Shown: positions 1 through 9,142, counted from the first letter of the stretch. The stretch is 64,000 nucleotides of DNA from Cellulophaga sp. HaHa_2_95 (GCF_019278565.1 NZ_CP058988.1:620001-684000); one strand, 5' to 3'. Made by a program: numbers and translations. The notes: generated by a model from the letters alone, not told the origin.

Positions 1-134
1 TGACGTTACCCGTCATAATGAAATTCTTAAATTCTTTTAACATGATTTAGTGTTTTTAATTATTAGTTAATTTGTTTAATGTAGCGCAAGATACTAAAAA
101 TTTAAATCTTAAATAAATGTTAATGAATATTTTG

Positions 135-1241
135 TTATTCAATGATAACACGCTTTACCCTTTGAGAAATACCGGTAAGTACTTCATATGAAATAGTATT
201 GGCTCCTTCGGCAAATTCTGTTGCGGTTGGTTTCTCACCAAAAACTATAACTTCATCTCCTTCATGGCAGTCAATAGCTGTAACATCTACCATAATCATA
301 TCCATACAGGTATTGCCAATAATAGGAGCATAGTTCCCATGAATACACACCACACCTTTGCCGTTACCATACTCTCTTCCAATACCATCTGCATGGCCTA
401 GCGGTAGCGTGGCTGTCTTTATTGGGGAATTAGAAGTAAAAGCGCGGTTGTAGCCCACACTTTCATTAGCTTTTAGGTAATGTATTTGAGAGATGTTTGT
501 TTTAAGGGTAACTATAGGAATAAAGTTTTTATCTTCTATAGGGTCATTGCCAAAACCATAGAGACCAATGCCACTGCGTACCATATCAAAATGGGCTTCC
601 GGGTAATTTATAATTCCAGAAGTATTGGCTAAATGTTTAAAAGGAATATAAGGTAAAGCAGCATCTATTTGCGTACAAATTTCATGGAAACTTTTAATCT
701 GACTCAAGGTAAACTCCTTCTCGTTTACATCTTCTGAAGCAGCTAAATGTGAAAAAATAGACAACACTTTTATAGAAGAAGTTTCCGCTAGTTTACGGGT
801 AATCTTAGGAATATCATGGGGATTAAATCCTAATCTATTTAATCCAGTATTAAATTTTAAATGTACAGGATAGTTTTTTTGTTGGTGGCGTTCAGCAGCA
901 GTTACAAAGGCGGTTAATATTCTTTCAGAATAGATATTAGGTTCTAAGCACCGTTCAATAATAGTATCAAAACTCACAATTTGTGGGTGTAAAACTAAAA
1001 TGGGAATTTTAATTCCTGCATTTCGGAGTGCTACCCCTTCATCTGTATAAGCAACAGCAAGATAATCGGCACCTACTGATACTAATTTTTGAGCAATAGC
1101 AACCGCGTCACTGCCATATGCATAGGCTTTAACGACTCCTAAAAATTTAGTCTTTGAACTGATTTTACTTTTTAAGTACCTGTAATTGTGTTCTAGTGCG
1201 TTTAAATTAATTTCTAGAACAGTTTCTTGAGCCTTAGCCAT
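135..1241 (-). CDS. alr: alanine racemase
   Basis: Pyridoxal-phosphate enzyme that interconverts L- and D-alanine in the cytoplasm and supplies D-alanine for peptidoglycan. The 368-residue length is normal for Alr. The PLP lysine is in the motif VVKAYAYGS (K38), and the second catalytic base lies in the C-terminal beta domain near [10 protein letters not shown]. The ATG overlaps the 3' end of the upstream thymidine kinase gene by 8 bases, so the two are probably co-transcribed. No MurF domain is fused to it, unlike in some Bacteroidetes. Identification is secure from the motifs and full length. Confidence 0.95.
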   Translation of the reverse strand: MAKAQETVLEINLNALEHNYRYLKSKISSKTKFLGVVKAYAYGSDAVAIAQKLVSVGADYLAVAYTDEGVALRNAGIKIPILVLHPQIVSFDTIIERCLEPNIYSERILTAFVTAAERHQQKNYPVHLKFNTGLNRLGFNPHDIPKITRKLAETSSIKVLSIFSHLAASEDVNEKEFTLSQIKSFHEICTQIDAALPYIPFKHLANTSGIINYPEAHFDMVRSGIGLYGFGNDPIEDKNFIPIVTLKTNISQIHYLKANESVGYNRAFTSNSPIKTATLPLGHADGIGREYGNGKGVVCIHGNYAPIIGNTCMDMIMVDVTAIDCHEGDEVIVFGEKPTATEFAEGANTISYEVLTGISQRVKRVIIE

Positions 1242-1875
1242 TAGAATTGGTATTATCTTTTACTTGCTCCACATCTATATCAATATCTTTTACTTTTTCA
1301 CGGAGCATAGCCTTGTAATATGCGCCACGACTCAAGGGCTCATAAGCTTCTATTTCTCCTAGTAGTACCAAATTATCATTGGTAGATTTTCTAAAGCTAT
1401 AGTTGGCTAGGTTACCTGTACGCGTACATATAGCATGAACCTTGGTAACATATTCTGCCGTAGCCATTAATGCGGGCATTGGGCCAAAGGGGTTTCCTTT
1501 AAAATCCATATCAAGACCTGCGACTAAAACACGAATACCTTTGTTGGCTAAATCATTACATACAGCAACAATTTCATCATCGAAAAACTGCGCTTCATCA
1601 ATTCCAACAACATCACAGCCGTCTGCTAGCAAACGAATATTAGCCGCTGCCGGTACGGGAGTAGAGCGTATTTCATTAGCATCGTGAGATACGACCATTT
1701 CCTCATGATAGCGTGTATCTACTTGAGGTTTAAAAATTTCAACTTTTTGCTTTGCAAATTGGGCTCTCTTTAGCCTTCGGATGAGTTCCTCTGTCTTACC
1801 AGAAAACATAGAACCGCAGATAACTTCGATCCAGCCAAATTGTTCTTTAGGGTTTACAGTATTTTCGAGAAACAT
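1234..1875 (-). CDS. tdk: thymidine kinase, TK1 type
   Basis: Phosphorylates thymidine with ATP in the dTTP salvage pathway. The P-loop GSMFSGKT is at residues 21-28, and DEAQFF (93-98) carries the catalytic glutamate E94. The protein is 213 residues, typical of type II kinases. The zinc-binding cysteines of TK1 enzymes look lost: the first CxxC is CTRT, and the C-terminal CRxC/H position reads LSRGAY. It is the first gene of a two-gene unit with alr. Function is well supported; the missing zinc site is a direct observation and may be a lineage trait. Confidence 0.93.
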   Translation of the reverse strand: MFLENTVNPKEQFGWIEVICGSMFSGKTEELIRRLKRAQFAKQKVEIFKPQVDTRYHEEMVVSHDANEIRSTPVPAAANIRLLADGCDVVGIDEAQFFDDEIVAVCNDLANKGIRVLVAGLDMDFKGNPFGPMPALMATAEYVTKVHAICTRTGNLANYSFRKSTNDNLVLLGEIEAYEPLSRGAYYKAMLREKVKDIDIDVEQVKDNTNSNG

Positions 1876-1986
1876 TTTGTAATTTTAGACGAAAGTTATA
1901 CGTTATTCGTTTTATTAAAACGAAGCCATAAAATTACTAAACAAACACGGTCTTTTATAATAGATTAGAATAAAAAGTTTTGACAG

Positions 1987-2673
1987 ATGAAAAAACAGCT
2001 GAAAAAGAAATTGGTTAAAATTGCTACGAATATTATTACTGCTGATGACATTAGTGATATTACTGAAATGTATGCTGCATCAAAAGAGTTGTATGAAAAG
2101 CTAGCTGTACTTAAATTTATTGAAGAGGAGCTAAATGATATAGAGATAGATGTTTCTAAAAATGCAATTGCAGCTAAATTTGAGGAATTAGCGAATGCGG
2201 TGATGCATGAAAATAAACACGTTCCAGAAAGCAATCCGCATCAAGAAGATATCATTATTCCAGGAATGGATACCATTAAGGATATGGTTTCTGAAATGCC
2301 TATGAGTGCAGAAGCAGAAGACGTATTCGCAGATTTTATGGCAAAACCTGCTTTAATGAAGAATGATAAGGAGCTTTTTATGCCTGTAGAAACAGAACAA
2401 AAAGTGAATGAAGAGGTAAAGAAATCTGTAAATGAAACTTTTCAGAAAGAAATAAAAGTAGGTCTTAATGATCGTTTGGCTTTTGTAAAACACCTTTTCA
2501 ATAATAATATGGAAGATTATAACCGTGTTATTTCACAGTTAAATACGATTGCTACAGAAGAACGCTCTATTGCTTTTATCGTAAACATGGTGAAACCAGA
2601 TTATAACCATTGGGCGGGCAAAGAAGAATACGAAAATAGATTTATGGAATTAATAGCGCGCAAATTTTCTTAA
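1987..2673 (+). CDS. conserved hypothetical protein, helical
   Basis: A 228-residue soluble protein with no signal peptide or membrane segment. The N-terminal half is charged and helical, the middle (about 75-150) is low-complexity and acidic, and the C-terminal 80 residues look like a compact helical domain with the motif GLNDRLAFVKHLF. I recognise this as a conserved Bacteroidetes protein of unknown function, but no biochemical role can be assigned. It is divergent from tdk and followed by a clear terminator, so it is probably transcribed alone. Confidence 0.85.
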   Translation: MKKQLKKKLVKIATNIITADDISDITEMYAASKELYEKLAVLKFIEEELNDIEIDVSKNAIAAKFEELANAVMHENKHVPESNPHQEDIIIPGMDTIKDMVSEMPMSAEAEDVFADFMAKPALMKNDKELFMPVETEQKVNEEVKKSVNETFQKEIKVGLNDRLAFVKHLFNNNMEDYNRVISQLNTIATEERSIAFIVNMVKPDYNHWAGKEEYENRFMELIARKFS

Positions 2674-2698
2674 ATATTAATTTGTAAGCAAGAGCAGT

Positions 2699-2743
2699 AA
2701 AGGCTGACTTATAGTACAACTTGAACTATAAATTAGCCTTTTA
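2699..2743 (+). terminator. intrinsic terminator after the 1987-2673 gene
   Basis: The arms GGCTGACTTATAGT and ACTATAAATTAGCC form a long, slightly imperfect hairpin followed by TTTTATT. It separates the conserved hypothetical gene from the DoxX-like gene. Confidence 0.75.
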
Positions 2744-2745
2744 TT

Positions 2746-3102
2746 ATGAAATACCTTAAAATTCTCTATTGGATTGGAACTGCATTATTATCTGCAATTA
2801 TGCTATTTTCCATTCAAATGTACTTATTAAATACAGCAGCAATACAAGGTGCATTTATAGCATTAGGATACCCTGCTTACTTGGTGTATCCCTTAGCTTT
2901 TGCTAAGATCTTAGGCTTAGTTGCTATCCTTGGTAATTTTAATACATCTTTAAAACAATGGGCATATGCAGGCTTTTTCTTTAATATCAGTTTAGCATTT
3001 TTTGCACATATAGCTGCTAACGATGGGCAATATTTATTTGCACTATTAGCCTTTATAGGATTAATAATTTCTTATTTTGCGGGTAAAAAGGCAAGGCCGT
3101 AA
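2746..3102 (+). CDS. DoxX-like family membrane protein
   Basis: A 118-residue protein with four hydrophobic segments (about 5-25, 43-63, 70-90, 95-113), matching the DoxX-like family of small inner-membrane proteins. The family is linked to electron transfer or redox stress in some species, but no catalytic motif is visible. It starts 3 bases after the terminator of the previous gene and lies 9 bases upstream of rsmI. It may begin the operon that runs through rsmI, the HopJ-like gene and a lipoprotein. Function is inferred from family only. Confidence 0.75.
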   Translation: MKYLKILYWIGTALLSAIMLFSIQMYLLNTAAIQGAFIALGYPAYLVYPLAFAKILGLVAILGNFNTSLKQWAYAGFFFNISLAFFAHIAANDGQYLFALLAFIGLIISYFAGKKARP

Positions 3103-3111
3103 TTTTACCCA

Positions 3112-3792
3112 ATGGGAAAACTCTATATTGTACCAACACCAATAGGAAATTTAGAAGACATTACACTAAGAGCCATACGTGTATTAAAAGAAGCAGATTT
3201 AATTCTAGCGGAAGATACGCGTACGAGTGGTAAACTATTGCATCATCTTGAAATCTCAACGCATATGCAGAGTCACCATATGCATAACGAGCATAAGACG
3301 GTAGATGCCATTGTTAAACGTATGCAAGCAGGAGATACTATTGCTTTAATTTCTGATGCCGGTACGCCAGCAATTTCGGATCCAGGGTTTTTGTTAACTA
3401 GAGCTTGTGTAGAGCATCAGATAGAGGTAGATTGTCTTCCCGGAGCTACGGCTTTTGTTCCTGCATTAGTAAATAGCGGATTGCCTAATGATAAGTTTGT
3501 CTTTGAAGGGTTTCTACCTGTCAAAAAGGGAAGACAAACAAGGTTATTGCTGCTCGCGGAAGAACCAAGAACTATTATATTTTATGAGTCACCACATAAG
3601 CTTGTGAAAACACTTGGAAATTTTGTAGAATACTTTGGTGCAGATCGGCAAGTTTCTGTTTCTAGAGAATTAACCAAACTGTATGAAGAAACAATACGAG
3701 GCACGGCAGAAGAAGTATTAAAGCATTATACAGATAAGCCGCCTAAAGGAGAGATCGTAATTGTTGTTGCCGGTAAAACCAAACAAAAATGA
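3112..3792 (+). CDS. rsmI: 16S rRNA 2'-O-methyltransferase (C1402)
   Basis: S-adenosylmethionine-dependent tetrapyrrole-methylase-fold enzyme that methylates the ribose of 16S rRNA C1402. The family signature PTPIGNLEDITLRAI follows the start, with AEDTRTSGKLL after it; SDAGTPAISDPG is the SAM-binding loop and YESPHK is present. The 226 residues match the family core. Its stop overlaps the start of the downstream HopJ-like gene by 4 bases, indicating translational coupling. Confidence 0.95.
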   Translation: MGKLYIVPTPIGNLEDITLRAIRVLKEADLILAEDTRTSGKLLHHLEISTHMQSHHMHNEHKTVDAIVKRMQAGDTIALISDAGTPAISDPGFLLTRACVEHQIEVDCLPGATAFVPALVNSGLPNDKFVFEGFLPVKKGRQTRLLLLAEEPRTIIFYESPHKLVKTLGNFVEYFGADRQVSVSRELTKLYEETIRGTAEEVLKHYTDKPPKGEIVIVVAGKTKQK

Positions 3793-4133
3793 AGATAACA
3801 GAGTTTAAAAGTAAATTAGAAAATACCCCTAAAGAAATTGAATTTTCTGAAACGGTGGCTGTCATAGAAGAGCATTATAATTTTTCTCCTACAGCATTCA
3901 CTAACGGAGCATTGAAAAATGCGGCAGGTGAAAATTCAGGATCGTGTAAATTATTTGCTTTTGCAGTAGATCAAGAATTGACCAAGGAACAGACTTTAGC
4001 TGCTTTTGGTGCTTTTTATTTCAAGGATGTTTTGAAGGATATCGAAGGAAACGGGCATCAGAATATTCGAAATTTTATGGCGACAGGTTTTGAAGGATTA
4101 CATTTTGATGGTATTGCTTTAATCCAAAAGTAA
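3789..4133 (+). CDS. HopJ-type effector family protein
   Basis: A 114-residue cytosolic protein matching the HopJ type III effector family by the central FSPTAFTNG and GSCKLFAFA motifs and the C-terminal GHQNIRNFM segment. Most bacteria that carry this family, including flavobacteria, lack the plant-pathogen context, so the effector name is historical; the role is unknown. It overlaps rsmI by 4 bases and shares its last base with the next gene. Confidence 0.82.
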   Translation: MKITEFKSKLENTPKEIEFSETVAVIEEHYNFSPTAFTNGALKNAAGENSGSCKLFAFAVDQELTKEQTLAAFGAFYFKDVLKDIEGNGHQNIRNFMATGFEGLHFDGIALIQK

Positions 4134-4687
4134 TGGCCATGAAAATCCCGTCTTATAAAATACTGTTTGCGATAACGCTACTAGCCTTTTCTGTGTCATG
4201 CACGGATAAGGTAAAAGAAACAGTGACTAAAAAGAGTGAAATGTTACCTAATGGGATGCATCTTACGATTGAAAAAACAGACATTAAAAAAACCTCTTTT
4301 GGGATATTCACCAATCATAACTATGGAACTTCTCATAGGTTTAAATACCGCGTTGCTGTAAATCAGGGAAGTATAGAATGGGATTTTGGTGTTGGGGAGC
4401 CAAAACACTTTCTTTTTTGTGACAAGGGGGTCTATATTCATTACTTAAATGAAAATAGTTATACCGAAGAGGCTAGAGATACTATCAATGATACTATTGA
4501 AGAAGTACGAGTTACAAAAATTGAAAATCAATACCAGAAATATATAGATGAACGGTATTTATTCAAATTATTTGGAGATGCTTACTGGGTAGATGTTACA
4601 GAAGAAGAATATGCTAGAAACAAAGCACTATGCTCTGAACAGGCCATACCAAACGACAATGAATTGACCATTGATGCTGTTGAATAG
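4133..4687 (+). CDS. putative lipoprotein, unknown function
   Basis: A 184-residue protein with a signal peptide ending in a lipobox (FSVSC, cysteine about 23), so probably membrane-anchored in the periplasm or on the outer membrane. Internal ATG codon 3 (position 4139) is an equally good start. The mature part contains ITNHNYG-like aromatic and acidic residues, but I recognise no domain. It is the last gene of the rsmI cluster and is followed by a gene-free stretch with inverted repeats. Confidence 0.75.
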   Translation: MAMKIPSYKILFAITLLAFSVSCTDKVKETVTKKSEMLPNGMHLTIEKTDIKKTSFGIFTNHNYGTSHRFKYRVAVNQGSIEWDFGVGEPKHFLFCDKGVYIHYLNENSYTEEARDTINDTIEEVRVTKIENQYQKYIDERYLFKLFGDAYWVDVTEEEYARNKALCSEQAIPNDNELTIDAVE

Positions 4688-4689
4688 TT

Positions 4690-4925
4690 TGAGCTTGAAA
4701 ATAAAACCCCACCAATAGGCAGGGCTTGTTGTTTGCATTTATTTTTCAAGTCTAAACTTGATGCTCTAACTTTTTGTTGTCATCGGTTCTCGATACTATT
4801 TTTGTTTTATAACGCTGCACAAAAATCATTGGAACTGACGCTATGTTGTCTTGATTTTTTAATCTGAAAACTGTTCTCACTTCGAGTGAATTTTAAGCTT
4901 TTTTTGCTTTAAATTAGTATCGAGA
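4690..4925. repeat. intergenic inverted and direct repeats (TATCGAGA family)
   Basis: This gene-free stretch holds nested structure. CTTGAAAATAAA and TTTATTTTTCAAG (4697-4752) form an inverted repeat just after the lipoprotein gene. TCTCGATACTA (4788-4798) is matched by its perfect inverse TAGTATCGAGA (4915-4925). A 25-base direct repeat, CTRCACAAAAATC plus TTGGAACTSAC, lies at 4815-4839 and 4973-4997. A related TCTCGATACA element recurs at 6345-6390, suggesting a dispersed palindromic intergenic repeat. Confidence 0.6.
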
Positions 4926-5070
4926 AGTATTCGTGTTCCTAGGGTTTGTCCATATTATCATTTTTCACTGAACTACACAAAAATCCTTGGAACTCACATT
5001 TTTTATTGAAATTGACACGTGGACCGTTTTAATAGTTCTGTTTGCTTTTCGGTCTTAATTTTTTGAAATT

Positions 5071-5126
5071 ACCATCAACCATCAACCATCAACCATCAAC
5101 CATCAACCATCAACCATCAACCATCA
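5071..5126. repeat. eight tandem copies of a 7-base unit (ACCATCA)
   Basis: Eight perfect back-to-back ACCATCA units end one base before the stop codon of the minus-strand AhpD-like gene. The array is outside any coding frame. Short perfect arrays like this can change copy number by slipped-strand replication. No other copy is seen in the window. Confidence 0.9.
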
Positions 5127-5127
5127 A

Positions 5128-5730
5128 CTAATATTTAGATCCATCGTGTTTGCCTTTTTCCCAGCCTGTTTTTCCTAGATATTGATCAGCACTTTCAACA
5201 GCGTCATTTTCTATAGTGGTTCCCATAGAATCATTCCATCTATTTAAATAGCCAAAAAGAGAAATAACACCTAGCATTTCTACAATTTCACCTTCATTCC
5301 AATATTGGTATAAACGTTCTTTTATTTCGGCATCAACACCATTTGGTACTTGAGATGCTTGCAATGAAAAATCTAATGCAGCACGTTCTGCCTCAGAGAA
5401 AGCAGCATGAGTTCTGTATTCCCAAATATTATCTAATTGCTCTTGCTCTGCTCCGTAGCGCTCAGCGGCTCTAATGGCATGTGCTTGGCAATAGCGGCAT
5501 CCTGTGGCATTACTACTTACCCAAGCAATCATACGTTTTAAGGCAGAAGTAACTCTACCTTCATTAGCCATAACGGCTTTATTTAAATTTATAAATGCTT
5601 TAGAAATTGCAGGTCTGTGCTGCATGGTTAACACAGAATTTGGACAGAAGCCCAGCGTTTCATTAAAGAATTCTGCTAATTCTTTGGTTTCTTTATCATG
5701 ATTCGGATCTAAAGGTTGTACTAAGGCCAT
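5128..5730 (-). CDS. peroxidase-related protein, AhpD/carboxymuconolactone decarboxylase family
   Basis: A 200-residue all-helical protein with the AhpD-like redox motif CRYCQAHA (C78, C81, H84). The family reduces peroxides or acts as a thiol-disulfide partner. Length and the conserved tail match uncharacterised peroxidase-related enzymes. It is divergent from an OsmC-like gene 69 bases away, so the two thiol-peroxidase-type genes may share regulation. The stop codon abuts the 7-base tandem array. Confidence 0.85.
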   Translation of the reverse strand: MALVQPLDPNHDKETKELAEFFNETLGFCPNSVLTMQHRPAISKAFINLNKAVMANEGRVTSALKRMIAWVSSNATGCRYCQAHAIRAAERYGAEQEQLDNIWEYRTHAAFSEAERAALDFSLQASQVPNGVDAEIKERLYQYWNEGEIVEMLGVISLFGYLNRWNDSMGTTIENDAVESADQYLGKTGWEKGKHDGSKY

Positions 5731-5758
5731 ATCGTTCTCTGTTTATATTCTTTTATCG

Positions 5759-5766
5759 TATTTTTG
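5759..5766 (+). promoter_or_regulatory. -10 box (TATTTTTG) for the OsmC-like gene
   Basis: A perfect match to the Bacteroidetes -10 consensus TAnnTTTG lies 33 bases upstream of the ATG at 5800. It overlaps the possible TTG start at 5764, which argues for translation from 5800. Confidence 0.6.
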
Positions 5767-5799
5767 AGTAATCAAATCCCTTACAAGAAACGAAAAATT

Positions 5800-6228
5800 A
5801 TGAGCACAACAAATCATATATCAACCAAATGGTTGGGCAACATGACCTTTGAAAGTAATAACCCTTCTGGGAATAGTTTAAAAATAGATATTGCTAAAGA
5901 AGATGGTGGTGATGGTAATGGGTACAGACCTAAAGCATTAATGCTTTCTTCTCTTGCAGGATGCTCAGGATTGGATGTAGCAGCATTAATAAAAAAAATG
6001 AAATTAGACGTAGAAGAATTTCATATTGAAACCATTGCAAATTTGACGGATGAGCACCCAAAGTTTTATGATAAAGTAGCGGTAGAATATCATTTTCATG
6101 GCGCTAATCTTAAAGAAGATAAATTGCAAAGGGCAGTAGATTTATCCGTAGAAAAATATTGTGGCGTAATGGAAATGTTTCGTGAGTTTGCTGAGGTAGA
6201 AATAAATACTTTTTTCCATAATAAATAA
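5800..6228 (+). CDS. OsmC/Ohr family peroxidase-like protein
   Basis: A 142-residue OsmC-fold protein. The two redox cysteines of the family are present in SLAGCSGLD and KYCGVMEM, so it is probably a thiol-dependent hydroperoxidase in the cytoplasm. I chose the ATG at 5800 over an upstream TTG at 5764 because a -10 box covers the TTG. It is divergent from the AhpD-like gene, consistent with a joint oxidative-stress role. OsmC and Ohr branches cannot be told apart with certainty here. Confidence 0.88.
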   Translation: MSTTNHISTKWLGNMTFESNNPSGNSLKIDIAKEDGGDGNGYRPKALMLSSLAGCSGLDVAALIKKMKLDVEEFHIETIANLTDEHPKFYDKVAVEYHFHGANLKEDKLQRAVDLSVEKYCGVMEMFREFAEVEINTFFHNK

Positions 6229-6264
6229 GAGTATTGAAGCTTAAGATCAAAAATTAAGTTCAAG

Positions 6265-6294
6265 TATCAAGTTCAAAACCACACGAACTTGATA
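6265..6294 (+). terminator. hairpin downstream of the OsmC-like gene
   Basis: TATCAAGTTC and GAACTTGATA form a 10-bp perfect stem with a 10-base loop, 37 bases after the OsmC stop. There is no T run, so it may be a 3'-end-stabilising hairpin rather than a classic terminator. Confidence 0.45.
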
Positions 6295-6344
6295 TCTTCA
6301 ATTTCAGTCCAAGTACTTTATTTGTAGTGCCAACTAATAAGATG

Positions 6345-6390
6345 AATGTATCGAGAGCCTTTGCAACCAAGTAAAAGTTCTCGATACATT
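6345..6390. repeat. palindromic intergenic element (TATCGAGA/TCTCGATA)
   Basis: AATGTATCGAGA (6345-6356) and TCTCGATACATT (6379-6390) form a perfect 12-bp inverted repeat around a 22-base loop, followed by TTTC. The same TCTCGATAC core is at 4788, and both copies are followed by ACTGAC-containing sequence, so this is a second copy of a dispersed element. Confidence 0.6.
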
Positions 6391-6464
6391 TTTCTGCACT
6401 ACGCTTCAAAAGATACGCGAACTGACAATAGCAACCTTTTTTAAAATATGTTACTTAAAACATT

Positions 6465-8153
6465 ATGCGCTGGACGATTAAAGCCAAACCCGAAGAAGAA
6501 AAAATAAAGGAACTTGCCAGTGCTTTAAACGTAGAAGATCTTGTAGCGCAATTATTATTGCAACGTGGTATTTCTACTTTTGAAGAAGCAAAATTGTTTT
6601 TCAGACCTCAGTTATCAGACCTACATGATCCTTTTTTGATGAAGGATATGGATATTGCGGTAGCGCGTATAGAAACTGCAATTAATGAAGGAGAGAATAT
6701 TCTGGTTTTTGGCGATTATGATGTAGATGGTACTACAGCAGTAGCCTTAATGTCTTCGTATTTATTGTCTTTTTATCCCAATGTGGCTACCTATATTCCA
6801 GATAGATATGCAGAAGGTTATGGCGTGTCTTATAAAGGAATTGATTTTGCAGAGGATAATAACTTCTCTTTAATAATAGCCTTAGACTGTGGGGTAAAAG
6901 CGGTAGATAAAGTGGCTTATGCCAAAGAAAAGGGCGTAGATTTTATTATTTGCGACCACCATAGACCTGGTGATACCTTGCCAGATGCTGTTGCTATTTT
7001 AGATCCTAAGAGAAGTGATTGTACGTATCCGTATGATGAACTCTGCGGGTGTGGGGTCGGTTTTAAATTGATACAAGCTTTGGGTTCTAGGCAAGGAGAA
7101 ACCATTCAAGATTTAATTCCTTATTTAGATTTAGTAGCTACGGCTATTGGTGCAGATATTGTGCCTATTACGGGTGAAAATAGAGTGCTGGCCTATTATG
7201 GCTTAAAAGTGATAAACTCAGACCCAAGAGCTGGTTTTAAGGCAATAATCAATCAGATTAAAAAAACCGTATTAACCATTACCGATGTTGTTTTTGTCAT
7301 TGCCCCACGGATTAATGCTGCGGGTAGAATGGTACACGGGCAGCATGCTGTTAATTTATTGACGGAAACCAATCAGGCCCAAGCTGAAAAGTTTGCAGGT
7401 GAGATAGAGAAATACAATATTGATCGGAGAGGTTTAGATCAAGAAATAACCAAAGAGGCACTTACTCAGATTATAGAAAACGAGGAGGAAGAAGGCTTTA
7501 CTTCTGTAGTGTATAAAGAAACTTGGCACAAAGGAGTTATTGGTATTGTAGCCTCCAGACTTACGGAAACCTATTATAGACCAACCTTAGTGTTCACGAA
7601 AAGTGGTGATAAGTTGGCGGCTTCTGCACGTTCCGTAAAAGACTTTGATGTTTATAATGCACTCGAAGGTTGTGCAGATTATATAGAACAGTTCGGGGGA
7701 CACAAATATGCAGCTGGACTTACTTTACTAGAGGACCAGTACAATAATTTTAAACATCAGTTTGAAAAAGTAGTTTCAGAAACCATAGATCCTAATTTGT
7801 TGATTCCTGAGATTGCAGTAGATATGCAAATTGAAATTAAAGACATTACACCTAAGTTAATGCGGATTATAAAACAGTTTGAACCTTTTGGTCCGGAGAA
7901 TATGACGCCTGTTTTTATGGCAGAAAATATTCAAGATTCTGGGTATGCAAAGGGCGTGGGTGAAGAAGGGAAACATTTAAAATTTGCAGTTACCCAAAAT
8001 GGTTATGGTCCTATTGGTGGAATTGGTTTTAATTTAGGCGATAAATTACCCATGTTAACAGGTAGAAAACCTTTTAGCGCTGTTTTTTCTATTGATGAGA
8101 ATGAATGGCAAGGCAATGTGAGTTTGCAATTGAAATTGAGGGATATAAAGTAG
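6465..8153 (+). CDS. recJ: single-stranded-DNA-specific exonuclease RecJ
   Basis: A 5'-3' single-strand exonuclease acting in recombination and repair. DHH-superfamily motifs are intact: GDYDVDGT (83-90) and CDHHRPGD with DHH at 164-166. The DHHA1 motif GGHKYAAGLTL and a C-terminal OB-like region follow. The 562 residues are standard for RecJ. It is followed after 11 to 41 bases by the Imm49-like gene on the same strand. Confidence 0.96.
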   Translation: MRWTIKAKPEEEKIKELASALNVEDLVAQLLLQRGISTFEEAKLFFRPQLSDLHDPFLMKDMDIAVARIETAINEGENILVFGDYDVDGTTAVALMSSYLLSFYPNVATYIPDRYAEGYGVSYKGIDFAEDNNFSLIIALDCGVKAVDKVAYAKEKGVDFIICDHHRPGDTLPDAVAILDPKRSDCTYPYDELCGCGVGFKLIQALGSRQGETIQDLIPYLDLVATAIGADIVPITGENRVLAYYGLKVINSDPRAGFKAIINQIKKTVLTITDVVFVIAPRINAAGRMVHGQHAVNLLTETNQAQAEKFAGEIEKYNIDRRGLDQEITKEALTQIIENEEEEGFTSVVYKETWHKGVIGIVASRLTETYYRPTLVFTKSGDKLAASARSVKDFDVYNALEGCADYIEQFGGHKYAAGLTLLEDQYNNFKHQFEKVVSETIDPNLLIPEIAVDMQIEIKDITPKLMRIIKQFEPFGPENMTPVFMAENIQDSGYAKGVGEEGKHLKFAVTQNGYGPIGGIGFNLGDKLPMLTGRKPFSAVFSIDENEWQGNVSLQLKLRDIK

Positions 8154-8194
8154 ATTAATTTAAGGTGTCCTACGCTCCTGACAATTTGTTATTT

Positions 8195-9085
8195 ATGGAA
8201 ATTAACAAAACTATTACTCCCATGGAGGAGTCTGATCGATATTTAAATAAATATATTGACGATTTAGAAAATAATACATTTGAAGTTTTTGAGAATAATG
8301 TTACGAAAAGATCTTTGAATGGATATGCTTTTTCGTTAATAGATGAATTAACTAATTCCACAACCTGTCCAAATCAAGACAGAGCCTTACAGACGAAAGC
8401 ATTGCATTATTTCAAAATTTTAGCAAAAGCCTTTTATCATTTAGCATACTCTGCAGGTACAGAAGTAACCGTACAATTTAGAGACAAACCTGTACAGCAT
8501 GTTGGTGTTGCCTATAAGAGCAATATGGGCTTTGCTGATTGGTTGAACACCTATAGTATATTTAGAGTACTACGGGACCAAGCAGGTTTAAATGTATTGG
8601 AAGGTATTACAGATAGTGCTATGGATCGGGCAGAAACAAGTTGGGATACTTTAGATAAAAACATGCTCCATTTTCTTTGTAGTTTACATACTAACCCCAA
8701 AACAAGGGAGAAGTTATTAATAGATGCTATTAAATCTACCTACGCAGATTCTGGAGATTATTTACAAGAAGGCTTTGCTATAGAATTTGTAACCTATTTA
8801 TACGAGCCCTTGTTGTTTGTATATGAAGCGCTTTTGCGAAATAATGAAGAAGATTTCAATGCACAATTAATAGAAGCACTTACTAGGCATAAAACGTATT
8901 ATGACACAAAAAAAAATAACCGCTGTAACGATTCAGATGGTTGGATAAGTTGGCGTCTTTTAGGAGCAGTTGCCTTGGCATACGATAATGGTATAAAAAT
9001 TAATATAAAAAGTGATTATATTCCAGAATGGCTGTACAAAGGAGAGTTTGATACTGCTACGCTTCCGAAATATATGGTAAGCTAA
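8195..9085 (+). CDS. putative Imm49-family immunity protein
   Basis: A helical cytosolic protein of 296 residues from the ATG at 8195; an in-frame GTG at 8165 would add 10. The C-terminal part, with WISWRLLGAVALAYDNG followed by SDYIPEWL, resembles what I know of the Imm49 polymorphic-toxin immunity family, as does the overall length. No toxin gene or Rhs/WXG-type gene lies nearby, so it would be an orphan. The family assignment is from memory of the motif and is moderate. It sits between recJ and an MFS exporter. Confidence 0.5.
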   Translation: MEINKTITPMEESDRYLNKYIDDLENNTFEVFENNVTKRSLNGYAFSLIDELTNSTTCPNQDRALQTKALHYFKILAKAFYHLAYSAGTEVTVQFRDKPVQHVGVAYKSNMGFADWLNTYSIFRVLRDQAGLNVLEGITDSAMDRAETSWDTLDKNMLHFLCSLHTNPKTREKLLIDAIKSTYADSGDYLQEGFAIEFVTYLYEPLLFVYEALLRNNEEDFNAQLIEALTRHKTYYDTKKNNRCNDSDGWISWRLLGAVALAYDNGIKINIKSDYIPEWLYKGEFDTATLPKYMVS

Positions 9086-9134
9086 AAGAATGCACTTTTT
9101 AAAATATAGCTGTTCAAGAGAAAAATCTCTTTCT

Positions 9135-9142
9135 TACCTTTG
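9135..9142 (+). promoter_or_regulatory. -10 box (TACCTTTG) for the MFS gene
   Basis: A perfect TAnnTTTG match 26 bases upstream of the ATG at 9169, in the gap after the Imm49-like gene. No clear TTG -33 box is seen at the expected distance. Confidence 0.55.

Noticed and set aside
3789..4133. Type III secretion effector
   Set aside because: HopJ family members are widespread in bacteria without type III secretion, and no secretion genes are here.
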